NCBI RefSeq assembly: GCF_019355555.1
Contig: NZ_CP072141.1
Location: forward strand, 2,784,001-2,848,000
Origin: Rhizobium sp. L51/94
Lineage (GTDB): Bacteria; Pseudomonadota; Alphaproteobacteria; Rhizobiales; Rhizobiaceae
Direction of reading: 5' to 3'
Length of the DNA: 64,000 nucleotides
Shown here in pieces: positions 27,966-37,388 of this stretch (position 1 is the stretch's first letter; each line of letters starts with the position of its first letter). The notes under the pieces were generated by a model, which ran no database searches, had not been told where the DNA came from, and worked only from the letters and a program-made list of their open reading frames with translations. A program made the translations under genes and the position numbers.

Positions 27966-30209
27966 TTACCGGACGGCAACAGGGCGAACCAGCGCCGTGA
28001 CGCGGCGGATGGTGACGCGGCGGTTTTCCTGCTCCGGTCCCGGTGTGTTAATCTTCAGGTACTGCTCGCCATAGCCTTGCGTCGCAAGGTTTTCCGGCGG
28101 GATGCCGTAGACGTCGGTTAGCACGTTTGCGACAGATTCAGCGCGCTGGTCGGAAAGGATCAGGTTGCTCTGAGGTGTGCCCACGGCATCCGTATGACCC
28201 TCGATCAGGAAGGTCTCAGTCGGATCCTTCTTGACGATACTGCCGATGGCCTCGGCAATCCCGCGCAACGTCTTTGCCTGCTCCATCGGGATTTCGGCAC
28301 TGCCCGTCGCAAAGGTGATCGTATCGAGGTCGATACGCCGTACCTTATCGCGAATACGAGCCGAGTAGCGAACCTCGTTCAGCGAGTAGACACGCTCGAC
28401 CGGCTCGACAGGAGGCTTGCGCAGGAAGTCGTAGTAATCCTGGTCCTGATCGGCACTGGTATCGATGATATACTGGTTGAGCGGAATGCGCAGGCGCATC
28501 GGCGGCAGTTCATCACCTGGATCGCGGTAATAGTCGTCCTGATCCGGCGAATTCTCCAGCTCGGGCGAATAGAACAGCACATATTCTCGGCCGCGTGCAT
28601 CGATGCGCGAGCGCTGGATGATATCGCCATAGCGATTGCGCACGGTTACGATGCGGTCGCCGTCGGGACGGTCGATCGTCTCGCGGTAACGGTCGCGGGG
28701 CAGCTGCTCGTAGACCGGGCGTTCCCCATCGCGCACGAAGCGCTGCGTGTCGTCATGCCGCACGAACACGTTGTCGCCGAAGTTGACGATGACGCGGTTG
28801 TCCTGGCGGTCGTCGATGCGCACGCCCTGGGGCGAGACATAATCCGGCTGCCTGTCCATGCGACGACCCTGCTCGCTGGTGACGGCTTCCATCTTCACCG
28901 GTGGCGCCTGGTTGCCGCCGGCTGCGCGTTGCGCGTCGGCATCGGATGTCGGCGCACGGACGTTGGCAGGTGCAGGCGGAGCCGGCTGCCCCGGTGCGGC
29001 CGCTGCCGGCTGGCCGGGAGCCGGGGGCTGGCCGGGAGCGCCCGGTTGACCTACGCCCGGCTGGCCACGGTGGCCACGACGCGCGGCATCCTTGTCGCTG
29101 TCGAGGACGGCAGTGCCGTTCTGGACGGGCAGGATGACCGGACCGCTGCCTGCGCCGGCCGCAGCCGGGTTCTCGGCGATCTTCTGGCGACGCTGCAGTT
29201 CGGCTGGCGAAACCTGCTCCCCGGCAGTGCTTGGCGCTGCTGGTGCTACGGCTGCCGGTGCGGCACCGTTGGCCGCAGGGGCAGCGGCTGCTCCGGGTGC
29301 CGGCTTGCCAGGGGCAACCGGTTCGGTGCCGGGGGCGACCTGGCGCTGGCCGGCTGCTGCGGGTGGCTGTTCGGCGGCAGGCTTGGCAGGCGCAACGCCT
29401 TCAGCGGCCGGTGCCGGAGGCTTCTCGGCGTTCGGGGCGACCTTTTCGGCCGGCATGACGGGCTTTACGGGCTTCTCACCCGGCGTTGCAGGCGCCGGCG
29501 CTGCCCCACCATTGGCCTCTGCAGGCTTCTGGTGCTTGCCGGCTGGCGGCGGTGCAGGCGCTGCCGGCTCTGCTGCGGGGGCTTCGGCTGCCTTGGAGCG
29601 AACAGCAGGCGCTTCGGCCGCAGGCTTCCTGGTTTCGGGCTGTGCCTCTGGCTCGGCTGCCGCAGGCTTCTCGGCCTTCGGAGGCTTCGGCGCTTCCAGT
29701 TCCTGTACCTTCGGCTTTGCAGGGGCAGCTTCCGGCTCGGCAGGCTTTTCGGCCTTCGGCGGCTTCGGTGCTTCCATTTCGACGGGCTTTTCAGCCTTCG
29801 GGGGCTTCGGCGCTTCCGGTTCAGCCGGCTTCTCAGCCTTCGGCTCTACCGGCTTCTCGGCCTTCGGCTCTGGAGGCTTCTCAGCCTTGGGCTCTACCGG
29901 CTTCTCGGCTCTGGGCTCTGCGGGCTTTTCAGCCTTGGGCGCTTCGGGCTCACCATGCTTTTCGGCCTTCGGCGGCTCCTTGCCGGGCTCCTCAGCGCCG
30001 GGCTTCTTTTTCTTCTTGGGGTCCTGCTCGTCTTCCGCAGGCTCGGCTGTCGCCTGCGCTACCTCGAACGATGCAGCATTGTCCGCTTGCCGGACAGTGG
30101 TGTTGACGGTGCCGCCGACCAGCATCGCGGCGTGCACCGGCTGCAGCATCAGCGACAGGGACAGCAGCGGAAAGGCGGCACTGGCGAACAATCTTGATCT
30201 GGTACCCAC
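27966..30209 (-). CDS. OmpA-family protein with long Pro/Ala/Lys/Glu-rich repeat region
   Basis: A 747-residue envelope protein. A signal peptide (about 1-28) precedes a low-complexity region (about 55-430) built of EKP, PKAEKP and APAP units. A conserved rhizobial segment follows (about 465-600) with RVIVNFGDNVFVRHDD and RYGDIIQRSRIDARGREYV. The OmpA-like peptidoglycan-binding domain is near 630-740, with TFATGSAEIP, IEGHTDAVG, LSDQRAESV and ENRRVTIRRV. It probably tethers the outer layer to peptidoglycan, the repeat acting as a spacer through the periplasm. Start is GTG at 30209 with AGAGGAAA upstream. Confidence 0.87.
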   Translation of the reverse strand: MGTRSRLFASAAFPLLSLSLMLQPVHAAMLVGGTVNTTVRQADNAASFEVAQATAEPAEDEQDPKKKKKPGAEEPGKEPPKAEKHGEPEAPKAEKPAEPRAEKPVEPKAEKPPEPKAEKPVEPKAEKPAEPEAPKPPKAEKPVEMEAPKPPKAEKPAEPEAAPAKPKVQELEAPKPPKAEKPAAAEPEAQPETRKPAAEAPAVRSKAAEAPAAEPAAPAPPPAGKHQKPAEANGGAAPAPATPGEKPVKPVMPAEKVAPNAEKPPAPAAEGVAPAKPAAEQPPAAAGQRQVAPGTEPVAPGKPAPGAAAAPAANGAAPAAVAPAAPSTAGEQVSPAELQRRQKIAENPAAAGAGSGPVILPVQNGTAVLDSDKDAARRGHRGQPGVGQPGAPGQPPAPGQPAAAAPGQPAPPAPANVRAPTSDADAQRAAGGNQAPPVKMEAVTSEQGRRMDRQPDYVSPQGVRIDDRQDNRVIVNFGDNVFVRHDDTQRFVRDGERPVYEQLPRDRYRETIDRPDGDRIVTVRNRYGDIIQRSRIDARGREYVLFYSPELENSPDQDDYYRDPGDELPPMRLRIPLNQYIIDTSADQDQDYYDFLRKPPVEPVERVYSLNEVRYSARIRDKVRRIDLDTITFATGSAEIPMEQAKTLRGIAEAIGSIVKKDPTETFLIEGHTDAVGTPQSNLILSDQRAESVANVLTDVYGIPPENLATQGYGEQYLKINTPGPEQENRRVTIRRVTALVRPVAVR
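29610..29987 (-). repeat. Degenerate tandem repeat coding EKP(x)EPKA units
   Basis: Within the OmpA-family gene, roughly 125 codons repeat short units such as KAEKPVEPKAEKPPEP and EAPKPPKAEKP. The DNA shows recurring GGCTTCTCAGCCTTCGG-like blocks on the plus strand. Repeats of this kind change length readily by slippage. Confidence 0.75.
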
Positions 30210-30591
30210 GGAATTTCCTCTTCGTTTCTTGTCGTTCTGGTCTTGTCGTTATGGCGAACCGAATTTCTCGATCCGGCCGCCCTCGGGTGTCTTGTTCCGA
30301 TACATTCGGGCCAATTTGCGGTCGGGCGCATCCAAAGGGTATCGGCCTTCATTTTGTTCCGCTTTTCTAAAGTCCGTGAAATGAATCCCCGATGAATGTT
30401 GCGTGCAGCCACCGTTCACATGGCCTCCGGGCGCGGAAACTGTGCACTGCATCATCGACAGATGATTCCGGTTGCAATTCTCTCGAAAAGAGGAAAATTA
30501 TCTCCGCAAGGCGGTCCTCGCGATTTCCGCCCCATTCAAACCGCGCGCGGAAAACAAGAACACCCCGCGGTCACCAACAGAGAGGATCCAC
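30210..30591. other. Intergenic region upstream of the amino-acid ABC operon
   Basis: A gap of 382 bases between the divergent OmpA-family gene and the binding-protein gene. I see no supported gene or clear regulator site. The promoters for both genes should lie here. AGAGAGGATCCAC at its right end is the ribosome site of the binding protein. Confidence 0.45.
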
Positions 30592-31374
30592 ATGCGCAAC
30601 TCAACCCGTCTCTTCGCCGCAGCGTCGCTCGCAGCGATGTCGCTCTTTTCCGGCGTGGCCATGGCCGACGGCGACACGCTGACCATCGGCACCGATGCGA
30701 CCTACCCGCCCTTCGAATCGCTGGATTCAGCCGGCAAGTTCCAGGGCTTCGACATCGACATCGCCAACGCTCTTTGCGACCAGATGAAAGTCAAGTGCAC
30801 GATCGTCAACCAGGATTTCGACGGCATCATTCCTGCCCTGCAGGCGAAGAAGTTCGACATGATCGTCTCCTCCATGTCGATCACGCCTGAGCGCTTGAAG
30901 TCGATCGACTTCACCAACAAGATCTACAACACCCCACCTGCCATTGCTGTGCCGAAGGATTCCAAGGTCACGGAAGCGACCGACGCCGGCCTCAAGGGCA
31001 AAACCATCGGCGCCCAGTCGTCGACGACCCACGCCAACTATGCGACGGCCCACCTGAAGGATGCCGAACTGAAGCTCTATCCGACCGCTGACGAGTACAA
31101 GCTCGACATGACGAACGGCCGTATCGATGCCGTCATCGATGACGTCGTCGTCCTGTCGGAATGGGTCAAGTCGGATGCCGGCAGCTGCTGCAAGATGCTC
31201 GGCACCCTGCCGATCGATCCGGTTATCAACGGCGAAGGCGCCGGCATTGGCGTTCGCAAGGGCGACGATGCGCTGAAGACCAAGCTCAACACCGCGCTTG
31301 CCGCCATCCGCGCCGACGGCACTTACAAGAAGATCCAGGACAAGTATTTCGACTTCGACGTTTACGGAAAGTAA
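30592..31374 (+). CDS. Polar amino-acid ABC transporter, periplasmic binding protein
   Basis: A 260-residue family 3 solute-binding protein (HisJ/LAO type). Signal peptide 1-25 (VAMADG). TIGTDATYPPFES near 30-42 and GFDIDIANALCDQMKVKC near 50-67 open the first lobe; IDFTNKIYNTPPAIAVPKD is the hinge and ligand region. Likely ligands are lysine, arginine, ornithine or histidine. The ATG at 30592 has AGAGAGGA upstream, and the frame upstream of it lacks similarity. Two permease genes follow, but no ATPase gene. Confidence 0.9.
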   Translation: MRNSTRLFAAASLAAMSLFSGVAMADGDTLTIGTDATYPPFESLDSAGKFQGFDIDIANALCDQMKVKCTIVNQDFDGIIPALQAKKFDMIVSSMSITPERLKSIDFTNKIYNTPPAIAVPKDSKVTEATDAGLKGKTIGAQSSTTHANYATAHLKDAELKLYPTADEYKLDMTNGRIDAVIDDVVVLSEWVKSDAGSCCKMLGTLPIDPVINGEGAGIGVRKGDDALKTKLNTALAAIRADGTYKKIQDKYFDFDVYGK

Positions 31375-31493
31375 TCGCCGGGTTTAGATGCGATGCAAAA
31401 TACTGGCGGCGGGAGGCTTGCTCTTCCGCCGTTTTTATTTGAGAACTGTCGGTAATAGTAAGCGACGAAACAGTCGCGAGGGGAAATAAAGGC

Positions 31494-32297
31494 ATGAGCG
31501 GAGCGTTTTCCGCCCTCGGATCCCTGTGGGATCGGATGAGCACTATCTTCGATCCTTTATGCGGGCCGGTCGGCCTTTTCAGTCTGTTCGGTTCGGGAAC
31601 GGTCATCGCCTGCGGCGATACAGGCTGGGGCGACGAGATTGCCCTCGGCATGAAGGTCACCATCGTCGTCGCGCTGTCCACCCTGCCGGTCGGCCTTGCC
31701 ATCGGCTTCCTCGTGGCGCTCGGCCAGCAGTCGGAAGAAAAGTCCGTACGGCTGGCGGCCAGCATCTACACGACGATCTTCCGCGGTCTTCCCGAACTGC
31801 TAACGCTGTTCATCGTCTATTACGGCATCCAGATCGCCCTCCAGAGCCTGCTTGCCTCTCTCGGCTACGAGGGACGCGTCGAGATCAATGCCTTCGTGGC
31901 CGGCATGCTGGCTCTCTCGGTGGTGTTTTCCGCCTATTGCGCCGAAGTCCTGCTATCGGCATTCCGCGCCATCCCCAAAGGCCAGTACGAGGCTGGCGAT
32001 TCGCTGGGCCTCGGGCGATTTCGCACCATGCAGCTGATCGTCCTGCCGCAGCTGATCCGTATCGCCCTGCCCGGCCTCGGGAACCTCTGGATGAACCTCC
32101 TGAAGGACACCTCCTACGTCTCGATCATCGGCCTGACCGACATCCTGCGCCAGACCGGCATCGCGGTGCGCGTCACCAAGGATGCCTTCGGCTTCTACCT
32201 GCTTGCCTGCGGCCTCTATCTGTTCCTCGCCATTGTCTCATCAGTCGGCCTCGGCTTTATCGACCGGTGGACCAAGCGCTCGGAGGCATCGCGATGA
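31494..32297 (+). CDS. Polar amino-acid ABC transporter permease (HisQ-like)
   Basis: A 267-residue inner-membrane permease. About five hydrophobic helices are seen, with TTIFRGLPELLTLFIVYYG and the EAA loop YEAGDSLGLGRFRTMQLIVLPQ near 165-186, which docks on the ATPase. It is 119 bases after the binding-protein gene and overlaps the next permease by four bases (ATGA), so both permeases are coupled. Confidence 0.9.
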   Translation: MSGAFSALGSLWDRMSTIFDPLCGPVGLFSLFGSGTVIACGDTGWGDEIALGMKVTIVVALSTLPVGLAIGFLVALGQQSEEKSVRLAASIYTTIFRGLPELLTLFIVYYGIQIALQSLLASLGYEGRVEINAFVAGMLALSVVFSAYCAEVLLSAFRAIPKGQYEAGDSLGLGRFRTMQLIVLPQLIRIALPGLGNLWMNLLKDTSYVSIIGLTDILRQTGIAVRVTKDAFGFYLLACGLYLFLAIVSSVGLGFIDRWTKRSEASR

Positions 32298-33124
32298 GCT
32301 ATTCGAAGGCCCTTATCCCGCCACGCGCGCCGCCACCAGAGGCCATGACCCGGATGCGACCGGCCCGGATGACAGGCTACATCGTCGTGACCCTCTGGGC
32401 TCTCCTCGGTGTTGCTCTGCTGGCGATGATGATTACCAACTGGGACAACGAGAAATTCTTCAAATACGGACCGCGCTTCGTGCATGGCCTGATAACGACG
32501 CTCGAGCTGGTGGCCTTCTCGATCGTCTTCGGCGCGGTGCTTTCAGTACCGCTGGCCTTTGCCCGCATGTCGAAGAACCGGCTGTTCAGCGGCTTTGCCT
32601 ATGTCTACGTCTACGTCTTTCGTGGAACGCCGATCCTCGCCCAGCTTTTCCTGATCTACTACGGCCTCGGCAGCTTTCGGCCCGAATGGCAGTCGGTCGG
32701 CCTCTGGTGGTTCTTTCGCGAGGCCTGGTATTGCGGGCTGCTGTCGCTGACACTGAACACCGCTGCCTACCAGACGGAAATCCTGCGTGGCGCCATCATC
32801 AGCGTCTCCAAGGGCCAGCACGAGGCAGCCTCGTCGCTCGGCATCCCCAAGCTGGTAGCCTTCTTCAAGATCATCCTGCCGCAGGCACTGATCGTCGCGC
32901 TTCGCCCCTACGGCAACGAAATCATCCTGATGGTAAAGGGCTCGGCGGTCGTTGCCATCATCACCGTCTTCGACCTCATGGGTGAAACGCGCTACGCCTT
33001 CTCGCAAACCTACGATTACCAGAGCTACCTCTGGGCGGCGATCTTCTACCTCAGCATCGTCGAAATCCTGCGTCATTTCCTGGAATGGACAGAACGCCGG
33101 CTGACACGGCACCTCGTCCGGTAA
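32294..33124 (+). CDS. Polar amino-acid ABC transporter permease (HisM-like)
   Basis: A 276-residue second permease subunit. The cytoplasmic N-terminus is longer than usual (PRAPPPEAMTRMRPARM). Membrane helices follow, with YVFRGTPILAQLFLIYYG and the EAA loop HEAASSLGIPKLVAFFKIILPQ near 176-197. The frame is open further upstream, but the ATGA overlap at 32294 sets the start. The next gene is usg, so the ATP-binding subunit must be encoded elsewhere. Confidence 0.9.
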   Translation: MSYSKALIPPRAPPPEAMTRMRPARMTGYIVVTLWALLGVALLAMMITNWDNEKFFKYGPRFVHGLITTLELVAFSIVFGAVLSVPLAFARMSKNRLFSGFAYVYVYVFRGTPILAQLFLIYYGLGSFRPEWQSVGLWWFFREAWYCGLLSLTLNTAAYQTEILRGAIISVSKGQHEAASSLGIPKLVAFFKIILPQALIVALRPYGNEIILMVKGSAVVAIITVFDLMGETRYAFSQTYDYQSYLWAAIFYLSIVEILRHFLEWTERRLTRHLVR

Positions 33125-33252
33125 GGGCGAGGGTCAGATCAATTGGCAGCACTCCCCTCAGAGAACTGCTAACCTGTTGATTATCGTCACAAAATTGTCA
33201 CGAAAAGTCATTTTCGAAAGCTTCGGTTAAGCATCCCGTGTTTCCATATCTT

Positions 33253-33268
33253 TGTGACGAACGTCACG
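33253..33268 (+). promoter_or_regulatory. CRP/FNR-type operator-like palindrome upstream of usg
   Basis: TGTGA-CGAACG-TCACG matches the TGTGA-N6-TCACA consensus at nine of ten fixed positions, and its core GTGACG-AA-CGTCAC is a perfect palindrome. It lies about 31 bases before the usg start. Further GTCAC direct repeats are near 33186-33200. Confidence 0.4.
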
Positions 33269-33299
33269 CCCAGGAGTTGGAACCGCAAGCGAGGGGCCG

Positions 33300-33566
33300 A
33301 TGCATAAGGAAATGGAATTGCAGCTGAAAGGCTACGGACTGACCACCGCCGAAATTTTCTACCGCCTTCCCGATCATCCCGCCATCCTCCAGACCTATCT
33401 CTGGCAAGACTACGATCTCTCCCCGGACTTTCCGGAAATGCGCAGCTTCCTGAAATTTTGGCAGGAGAAACTCGACGGCCCCCTCCACTCCGTCCGTTAC
33501 GTCCACCGCAAGCTGATCTCGGCAACAGACTGGCGCGCCCTCAAAGGCGAATTCATCCTGAACTGA
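33300..33566 (+). CDS. usg: Usg family protein
   Basis: An 88-residue protein matching the Usg family, known from the trp operon region of alphaproteobacteria: LKGYGLTTAEIFYRLPDHP near 9-27, LQTYLWQDYDLSPDFPEM near 30-47 and LDGPLHSVRYVHRKLI near 58-73. The function is not established. GAGGGG precedes the ATG. A CRP-like palindrome lies just upstream, and the methyltransferase gene follows after 43 bases. Confidence 0.88.
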   Translation: MHKEMELQLKGYGLTTAEIFYRLPDHPAILQTYLWQDYDLSPDFPEMRSFLKFWQEKLDGPLHSVRYVHRKLISATDWRALKGEFILN

Positions 33567-33609
33567 AATAGCGGTTGCAGCGGCATTTGACCCGGCTTAA
33601 AAAGCCGGC

Positions 33610-34434
33610 ATGAAAAACAAGATCGACGAAGACGCGCTGGCCGACGCCTATAACCGAGCCCTCGAGCTGGAGAAATCCGGCGACATCGACGCGGCCGTTG
33701 CCGCCTATAACGAGGTCCTGGCAATCGACCCCGACGATCACGGCGGCGCCTCAGTTCGCATCGCCTCGATGGGACGCGGCGAGACACCGACACGGGCGCC
33801 GGACGCCTATGTCGAGACGCTGTTCGACCAGCATGCCGAAGTCTTCGAGGACGTGCTCGTCGAGCAACTCGGCTACCATGTGCCGATGCTGGTTCGCCAG
33901 CGCCTGCAGGCACTCGGCCTCGGGCCCTTCAAGCGGCTGCTCGATCTCGGCTGCGGCACCGGCCTCACAGGCGGCGTGCTCAGCGACATCGTCGACGACA
34001 TGACCGGCATAGACCTGTCGGAAAACATGGTCGAGATCGCCGACGAGAAGGACATCTACGATTCGCTGTTTGTCGCAGAGGTCGAGGATTTTCTCGAGGA
34101 CAACGACGAAGAGCCCTTCGACATCATAACCGCCACCGACGTGCTGCCGTATCTCGGTGCGCTCGAGCCGCTGTTCTTCGGAACCGCCGAAAACCTGACG
34201 CCCGGCGGCCTCTTCATATTCTCGTCGGAAACGCTGCCCGAAGAAACCCTCGCCGGCCGCCCCTACATGGTCGGCCCGCACCAGCGCTTCGCCCACGCTG
34301 AGGCCTACGTCCGCGAACGCCTGACAGCCACCGGCTTCGACCTCATCGAAATCACCGACATCAACGTCCGCATGGAAGACGGGCAGCCAACCCCGGGGCA
34401 TCTGGTGGTGGCGCGGTTGAAGCAGCAGCACTGA
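33610..34434 (+). CDS. TPR-linked class I SAM-dependent methyltransferase
   Basis: A 274-residue protein. A TPR-like hairpin (about 8-45: LADAYNRALELEKSGDIDAAVAAYNEVLAIDPDD) precedes a class I methyltransferase domain. Motif I is LLDLGCGTGLTG near 113-124, followed by MTGIDLSENMVEIA, DIITATDVLPYL and GGLFIFSSE. The substrate is unknown; similar proteins are often annotated as TPR-repeat methyltransferases. The TPR suggests a protein partner. Confidence 0.82.
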   Translation: MKNKIDEDALADAYNRALELEKSGDIDAAVAAYNEVLAIDPDDHGGASVRIASMGRGETPTRAPDAYVETLFDQHAEVFEDVLVEQLGYHVPMLVRQRLQALGLGPFKRLLDLGCGTGLTGGVLSDIVDDMTGIDLSENMVEIADEKDIYDSLFVAEVEDFLEDNDEEPFDIITATDVLPYLGALEPLFFGTAENLTPGGLFIFSSETLPEETLAGRPYMVGPHQRFAHAEAYVRERLTATGFDLIEITDINVRMEDGQPTPGHLVVARLKQQH

Positions 34435-34453
34435 TAGCGCATCGCTCTACCCG

Positions 34454-35305
34454 CTAGACGGCTAACGTCGCTGATGGGAAAGCGGACCGCTTTCCCAAGC
34501 GTCTCAATGCCCCAGGATAGCGGCCAGCAGCTGCTCTTCCAGCTCCGCCAGCGCCGGATTGCCGTGGCGGCGGGATGGGGGTGGGGAACGGGAGGTCGAG
34601 GGCAATCCCGCCTTCCTCGAGCACAATGACGCGGTCGGCCAGATGCACGGCTTCGCTGACATCGTGGGTGACGAGGACGGCTGTGAAGCCGAGTTCGCGC
34701 CAGACGCGGTTCAAGAGCTCCTGCATGCTGATGCGGGTGAGCGCGTCGAGGGCGCCGAGCGGCTCGTCCAGGGCAAGAATGCCGGGCTTGCTGACCAGCG
34801 CGCGGGCGAGCGCCACGCGTTGGCGCTGTCCACCGGACAGTTGAGCCGGCCAGTTACCGGCCTTTTCCGCCAGTTGCACTTCCGAGAGAACCCTCGCCGC
34901 AGCCTTGCGACCTTCTGCCTTGGAAACACCCTCGCCGAGACCGACGGTGACATTGTCGGCGACGCTCAGCCAGGGCAGCAGGCGTGGCTCCTGGAAGACG
35001 ATGCGGGCGTTCGGAGCCGCCTCGCCCGAGGTTGTACCGAAGGCGACGCTGCCGCCGGTCGGCGCGTCCAGTCCCATCAGGATGCGTAGCAGCGTGCTCT
35101 TGCCGCAGCCGCTCTTGCCGATGACGGCGACGAACTGGCCGGCCGGAATATCGAGATCGATACCCCGCAGGACCTGGTTGTCGCCGAAACGCTTTTCGAG
35201 GCCACGGACGCGGATGGCACCGGCACCCGGTGCAGCACTCGCCGCCTCCGGCTGTGTGCTTTTGTGTTCGACCGGCTGAAATCGTGGGTGGGCGATGACG
35301 TTCAT
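34454..35305 (-). CDS. ssuB: Aliphatic sulfonate ABC transporter ATP-binding protein, C-terminus frameshifted
   Basis: A 283-residue ATPase of the sulfonate importer. Walker [10 protein letters not shown], signature [15 protein letters not shown], Walker [13 protein letters not shown] and the H-loop THD are intact. After ALDLPFP the frame becomes an unnatural Pro/Gly/Arg tail. Shifting by one base in the G-run at 34577-34586 restores a normal tail ([15 protein letters not shown]) ending at a stop at 34504. This is either a real indel or a sequencing error; only the last 30 residues or so are affected. ATG at 35305 follows GGACAGAGAG; the longer open frame is not supported. Confidence 0.85.
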   Translation of the reverse strand: MNVIAHPRFQPVEHKSTQPEAASAAPGAGAIRVRGLEKRFGDNQVLRGIDLDIPAGQFVAVIGKSGCGKSTLLRILMGLDAPTGGSVAFGTTSGEAAPNARIVFQEPRLLPWLSVADNVTVGLGEGVSKAEGRKAAARVLSEVQLAEKAGNWPAQLSGGQRQRVALARALVSKPGILALDEPLGALDALTRISMQELLNRVWRELGFTAVLVTHDVSEAVHLADRVIVLEEGGIALDLPFPTPIPPPRQSGAGGAGRAAAGRYPGALRRLGKRSAFPSATLAV

Positions 35306-35315
35306 CTCTCTGTCC

Positions 35316-36155
35316 TCAGCGCTGCTGATAGGTAGGGTTCCAGCGGAGCGCCCTGCGCTCCATCGCCCGGGCTGCAACATCGGCCAGCTTGCCGAGCACC
35401 GCATAGATCACCAGCGACAGCACGACGACATCGGTCATCATGAATTCGCGGGCGTTGTTGGCCATGTGGCCGATGCCGGATGAAGCCGCAATCGATTCCG
35501 AGACGATCAGCGTCAGCCACATGATGCCGAGCGCATAGCGCAGGCCGACGAAGATCGACGGCAGGGCGCCGGGAAAGATGACCTTGCGAAACAGCGTCCA
35601 GTTGCCCATGCCGTAGACGCGACCCATCTCGATCAGGTCTCGGTCGACATTGCGTACGCCATGATAGGTGTTGAGGTAGACCGGAAACAACACACCGAGC
35701 GAGGTCAGGAACAGCTTTGATTCCTCGCCGATGCCGAACCACAGGATGACCAGAGGGATCATCGCCAGATGCGGCACGGTGCGCATCATCTGCAAGGTCG
35801 TGTCGGTCAGCTTTTCCGACAGCCGCGACACGCCGTTGGCAAGACCAAGCAGGAACCCGATGCTGCCGCCGACAAACAGGCCGGCAAAGGCTCGGCCGGC
35901 GCTGACGGCAATGTCTTTCGGCAATTGACCGGAGGTCGTCGTCTGCCAGAAGGCCATCACCACATCGAACGGCGATGGCATGATCCGCGACGAAATCCAT
36001 CCGGCCGACGAGCCGAGCTGCCAGAGTGCGACGATGGCGACCGGAACCAGGTAAGGCAGCCAGGCCTCCAGGTTTTTGCGCGCGCGGCTGGCGATATCGT
36101 TGTCCGCCGTCCGCGCTGCCCTTACCTCGACGAAGTGTGTGTCGACTGCCGCCAT
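35316..36155 (-). CDS. ssuC: Aliphatic sulfonate ABC transporter permease
   Basis: A 279-residue inner-membrane protein of the SsuC/TauC type. The N-terminus is cytoplasmic. Six helices or so follow from about residue 35, and the ATPase-contact loop reads [22 protein letters not shown] near 170-191. AGAGAGGGACAAG precedes the ATG. It lies between ssuD and ssuB, with 10 bases to ssuB. Confidence 0.9.
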   Translation of the reverse strand: MAAVDTHFVEVRAARTADNDIASRARKNLEAWLPYLVPVAIVALWQLGSSAGWISSRIMPSPFDVVMAFWQTTTSGQLPKDIAVSAGRAFAGLFVGGSIGFLLGLANGVSRLSEKLTDTTLQMMRTVPHLAMIPLVILWFGIGEESKLFLTSLGVLFPVYLNTYHGVRNVDRDLIEMGRVYGMGNWTLFRKVIFPGALPSIFVGLRYALGIMWLTLIVSESIAASSGIGHMANNAREFMMTDVVVLSLVIYAVLGKLADVAARAMERRALRWNPTYQQR

Positions 36156-36177
36156 GATCTTGTCCCTCTCTGCCGGA

Positions 36178-37353
36178 TCAGGATCCGGACACGACCTTCA
36201 GGTTGCCACCATGGCTGCCGCCGCCGAAAACCTGGCGCTTGCCGAACTCGACGTCGAAGCTGCCGCGCTGCAATTCGCGTCCAAGCCCCAGTTCCGGGAA
36301 GAGCAGCTCGGAAACGCGGTAAGCTTCTTCCAGATGCGGATAGCCGGAGCCGATCACCGTCTCGATGCCGATCTCCTGGTATTCGCGCAGGCGTGCGGCC
36401 ACAGTCTTCGGCGATCCGACCAGGGCCGTGCCGGCTCCCGCGCGCACCAGGCCAACTCCGGCCCAGAGGTTGGGAGACACTTCGAGATTGTCGCGGCGTC
36501 CGCCATGCAGGGCGGCCATGCGCTTCTGTCCGACAGAATCGGATTCCTTGACGAAGCGCTCCTGTGCTTCGCGGATCGTATCGTCGTCGAGCTGCGAGAT
36601 CAGGCGGTCGGCGGCGGCCCAAGCCTCGTCGTCGGTTTCACGAACGATGAAGTGGAGGCGGATGCCGAAGCTGACTTCGCGGCCGGTGCGCTTTGCTGCA
36701 GCCCGCACCTTTTCGACCTTTTCGGCAACCTGCGCCGGAGGTTCGCCCCAGGTCAGGTACTTGTCGACGCGACCGACGGCAAAATCGATGCCAGCGTCCG
36801 AAGAACCGCCGAAATACAGCGGCGGACGCGGCGATTGCACCGGCGGCAGGGCCAACCGTGCACCGGTCGCCTTGATATACTTGCCATCGAGCGTCGACGT
36901 GCCCTTGGCCATCAGCTCTTCGAACACGTCGAAGAATTCATTGGCGTGATCGTAGCGCTCGTCATGCTTCAGGAAGATGCCGTCGCCCGCAAGCTCAGAG
37001 GGACTGCCGCCGACGACGATGTTAAGCAGCAGGCGTCCGTGCGAGATGCGATCGAGCGTTGAGGCCAGCCGGGCGTAATAGGCCGGCGACGCCGTACCGG
37101 GACGCACCGCCACCAGGAATTTGAGCTTCTGCGTATGGGCTGCAAGCGCTGCCGCCGTGACGAAGGATTCCTCGCATGACACGCCGGTCGGCAGCAGCAC
37201 GCCGGAATAGCCGAGGCGATCGACGGCCTGCGCGATCTGCGTCAGATAGCCGATATCCGTGTCGCGGTTGAGGTCGGCGGAACCGAGATAGCTGCCGTCG
37301 CCCGAAGTCGGGATAAACCAGAGGAAGTCGATTGGCTTGGAAGTGTTTGTCAT
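36178..37353 (-). CDS. ssuD: FMNH2-dependent alkanesulfonate monooxygenase
   Basis: A 391-residue luciferase-fold enzyme that cleaves alkanesulfonates to an aldehyde and sulfite using reduced flavin and oxygen. It starts [17 protein letters not shown], with [28 protein letters not shown] near 100-127 and [11 protein letters not shown] near 180. The C-terminal portion carries [21 protein letters not shown]. All are typical of SsuD. The flavin reductase SsuE is not in this window. It is the third gene of the operon. Confidence 0.93.
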   Translation of the reverse strand: MTNTSKPIDFLWFIPTSGDGSYLGSADLNRDTDIGYLTQIAQAVDRLGYSGVLLPTGVSCEESFVTAAALAAHTQKLKFLVAVRPGTASPAYYARLASTLDRISHGRLLLNIVVGGSPSELAGDGIFLKHDERYDHANEFFDVFEELMAKGTSTLDGKYIKATGARLALPPVQSPRPPLYFGGSSDAGIDFAVGRVDKYLTWGEPPAQVAEKVEKVRAAAKRTGREVSFGIRLHFIVRETDDEAWAAADRLISQLDDDTIREAQERFVKESDSVGQKRMAALHGGRRDNLEVSPNLWAGVGLVRAGAGTALVGSPKTVAARLREYQEIGIETVIGSGYPHLEEAYRVSELLFPELGLGRELQRGSFDVEFGKRQVFGGGSHGGNLKVVSGS

Positions 37354-37388
37354 GTCTGTTTCCCTTGTTCCGTGGTCGCGGGGATCAA

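Noticed and set aside
28194..30197. 667-codon plus-strand frame opposite the OmpA-family gene, and a 430-codon frame at 29092-30384
   Set aside because: They mirror the repeat-coding region and consist of Gly/Leu/Arg or Ala/Gly/Phe runs. The OmpA-family frame has a signal peptide and a real C-terminal domain.
33123..33160. Resemblance of AAGGGCGAGGGT after the permease gene to the arm of the palindromic element at 27742
   Set aside because: Only about 12 bases match and there is no paired arm or terminal repeat; it could be chance.
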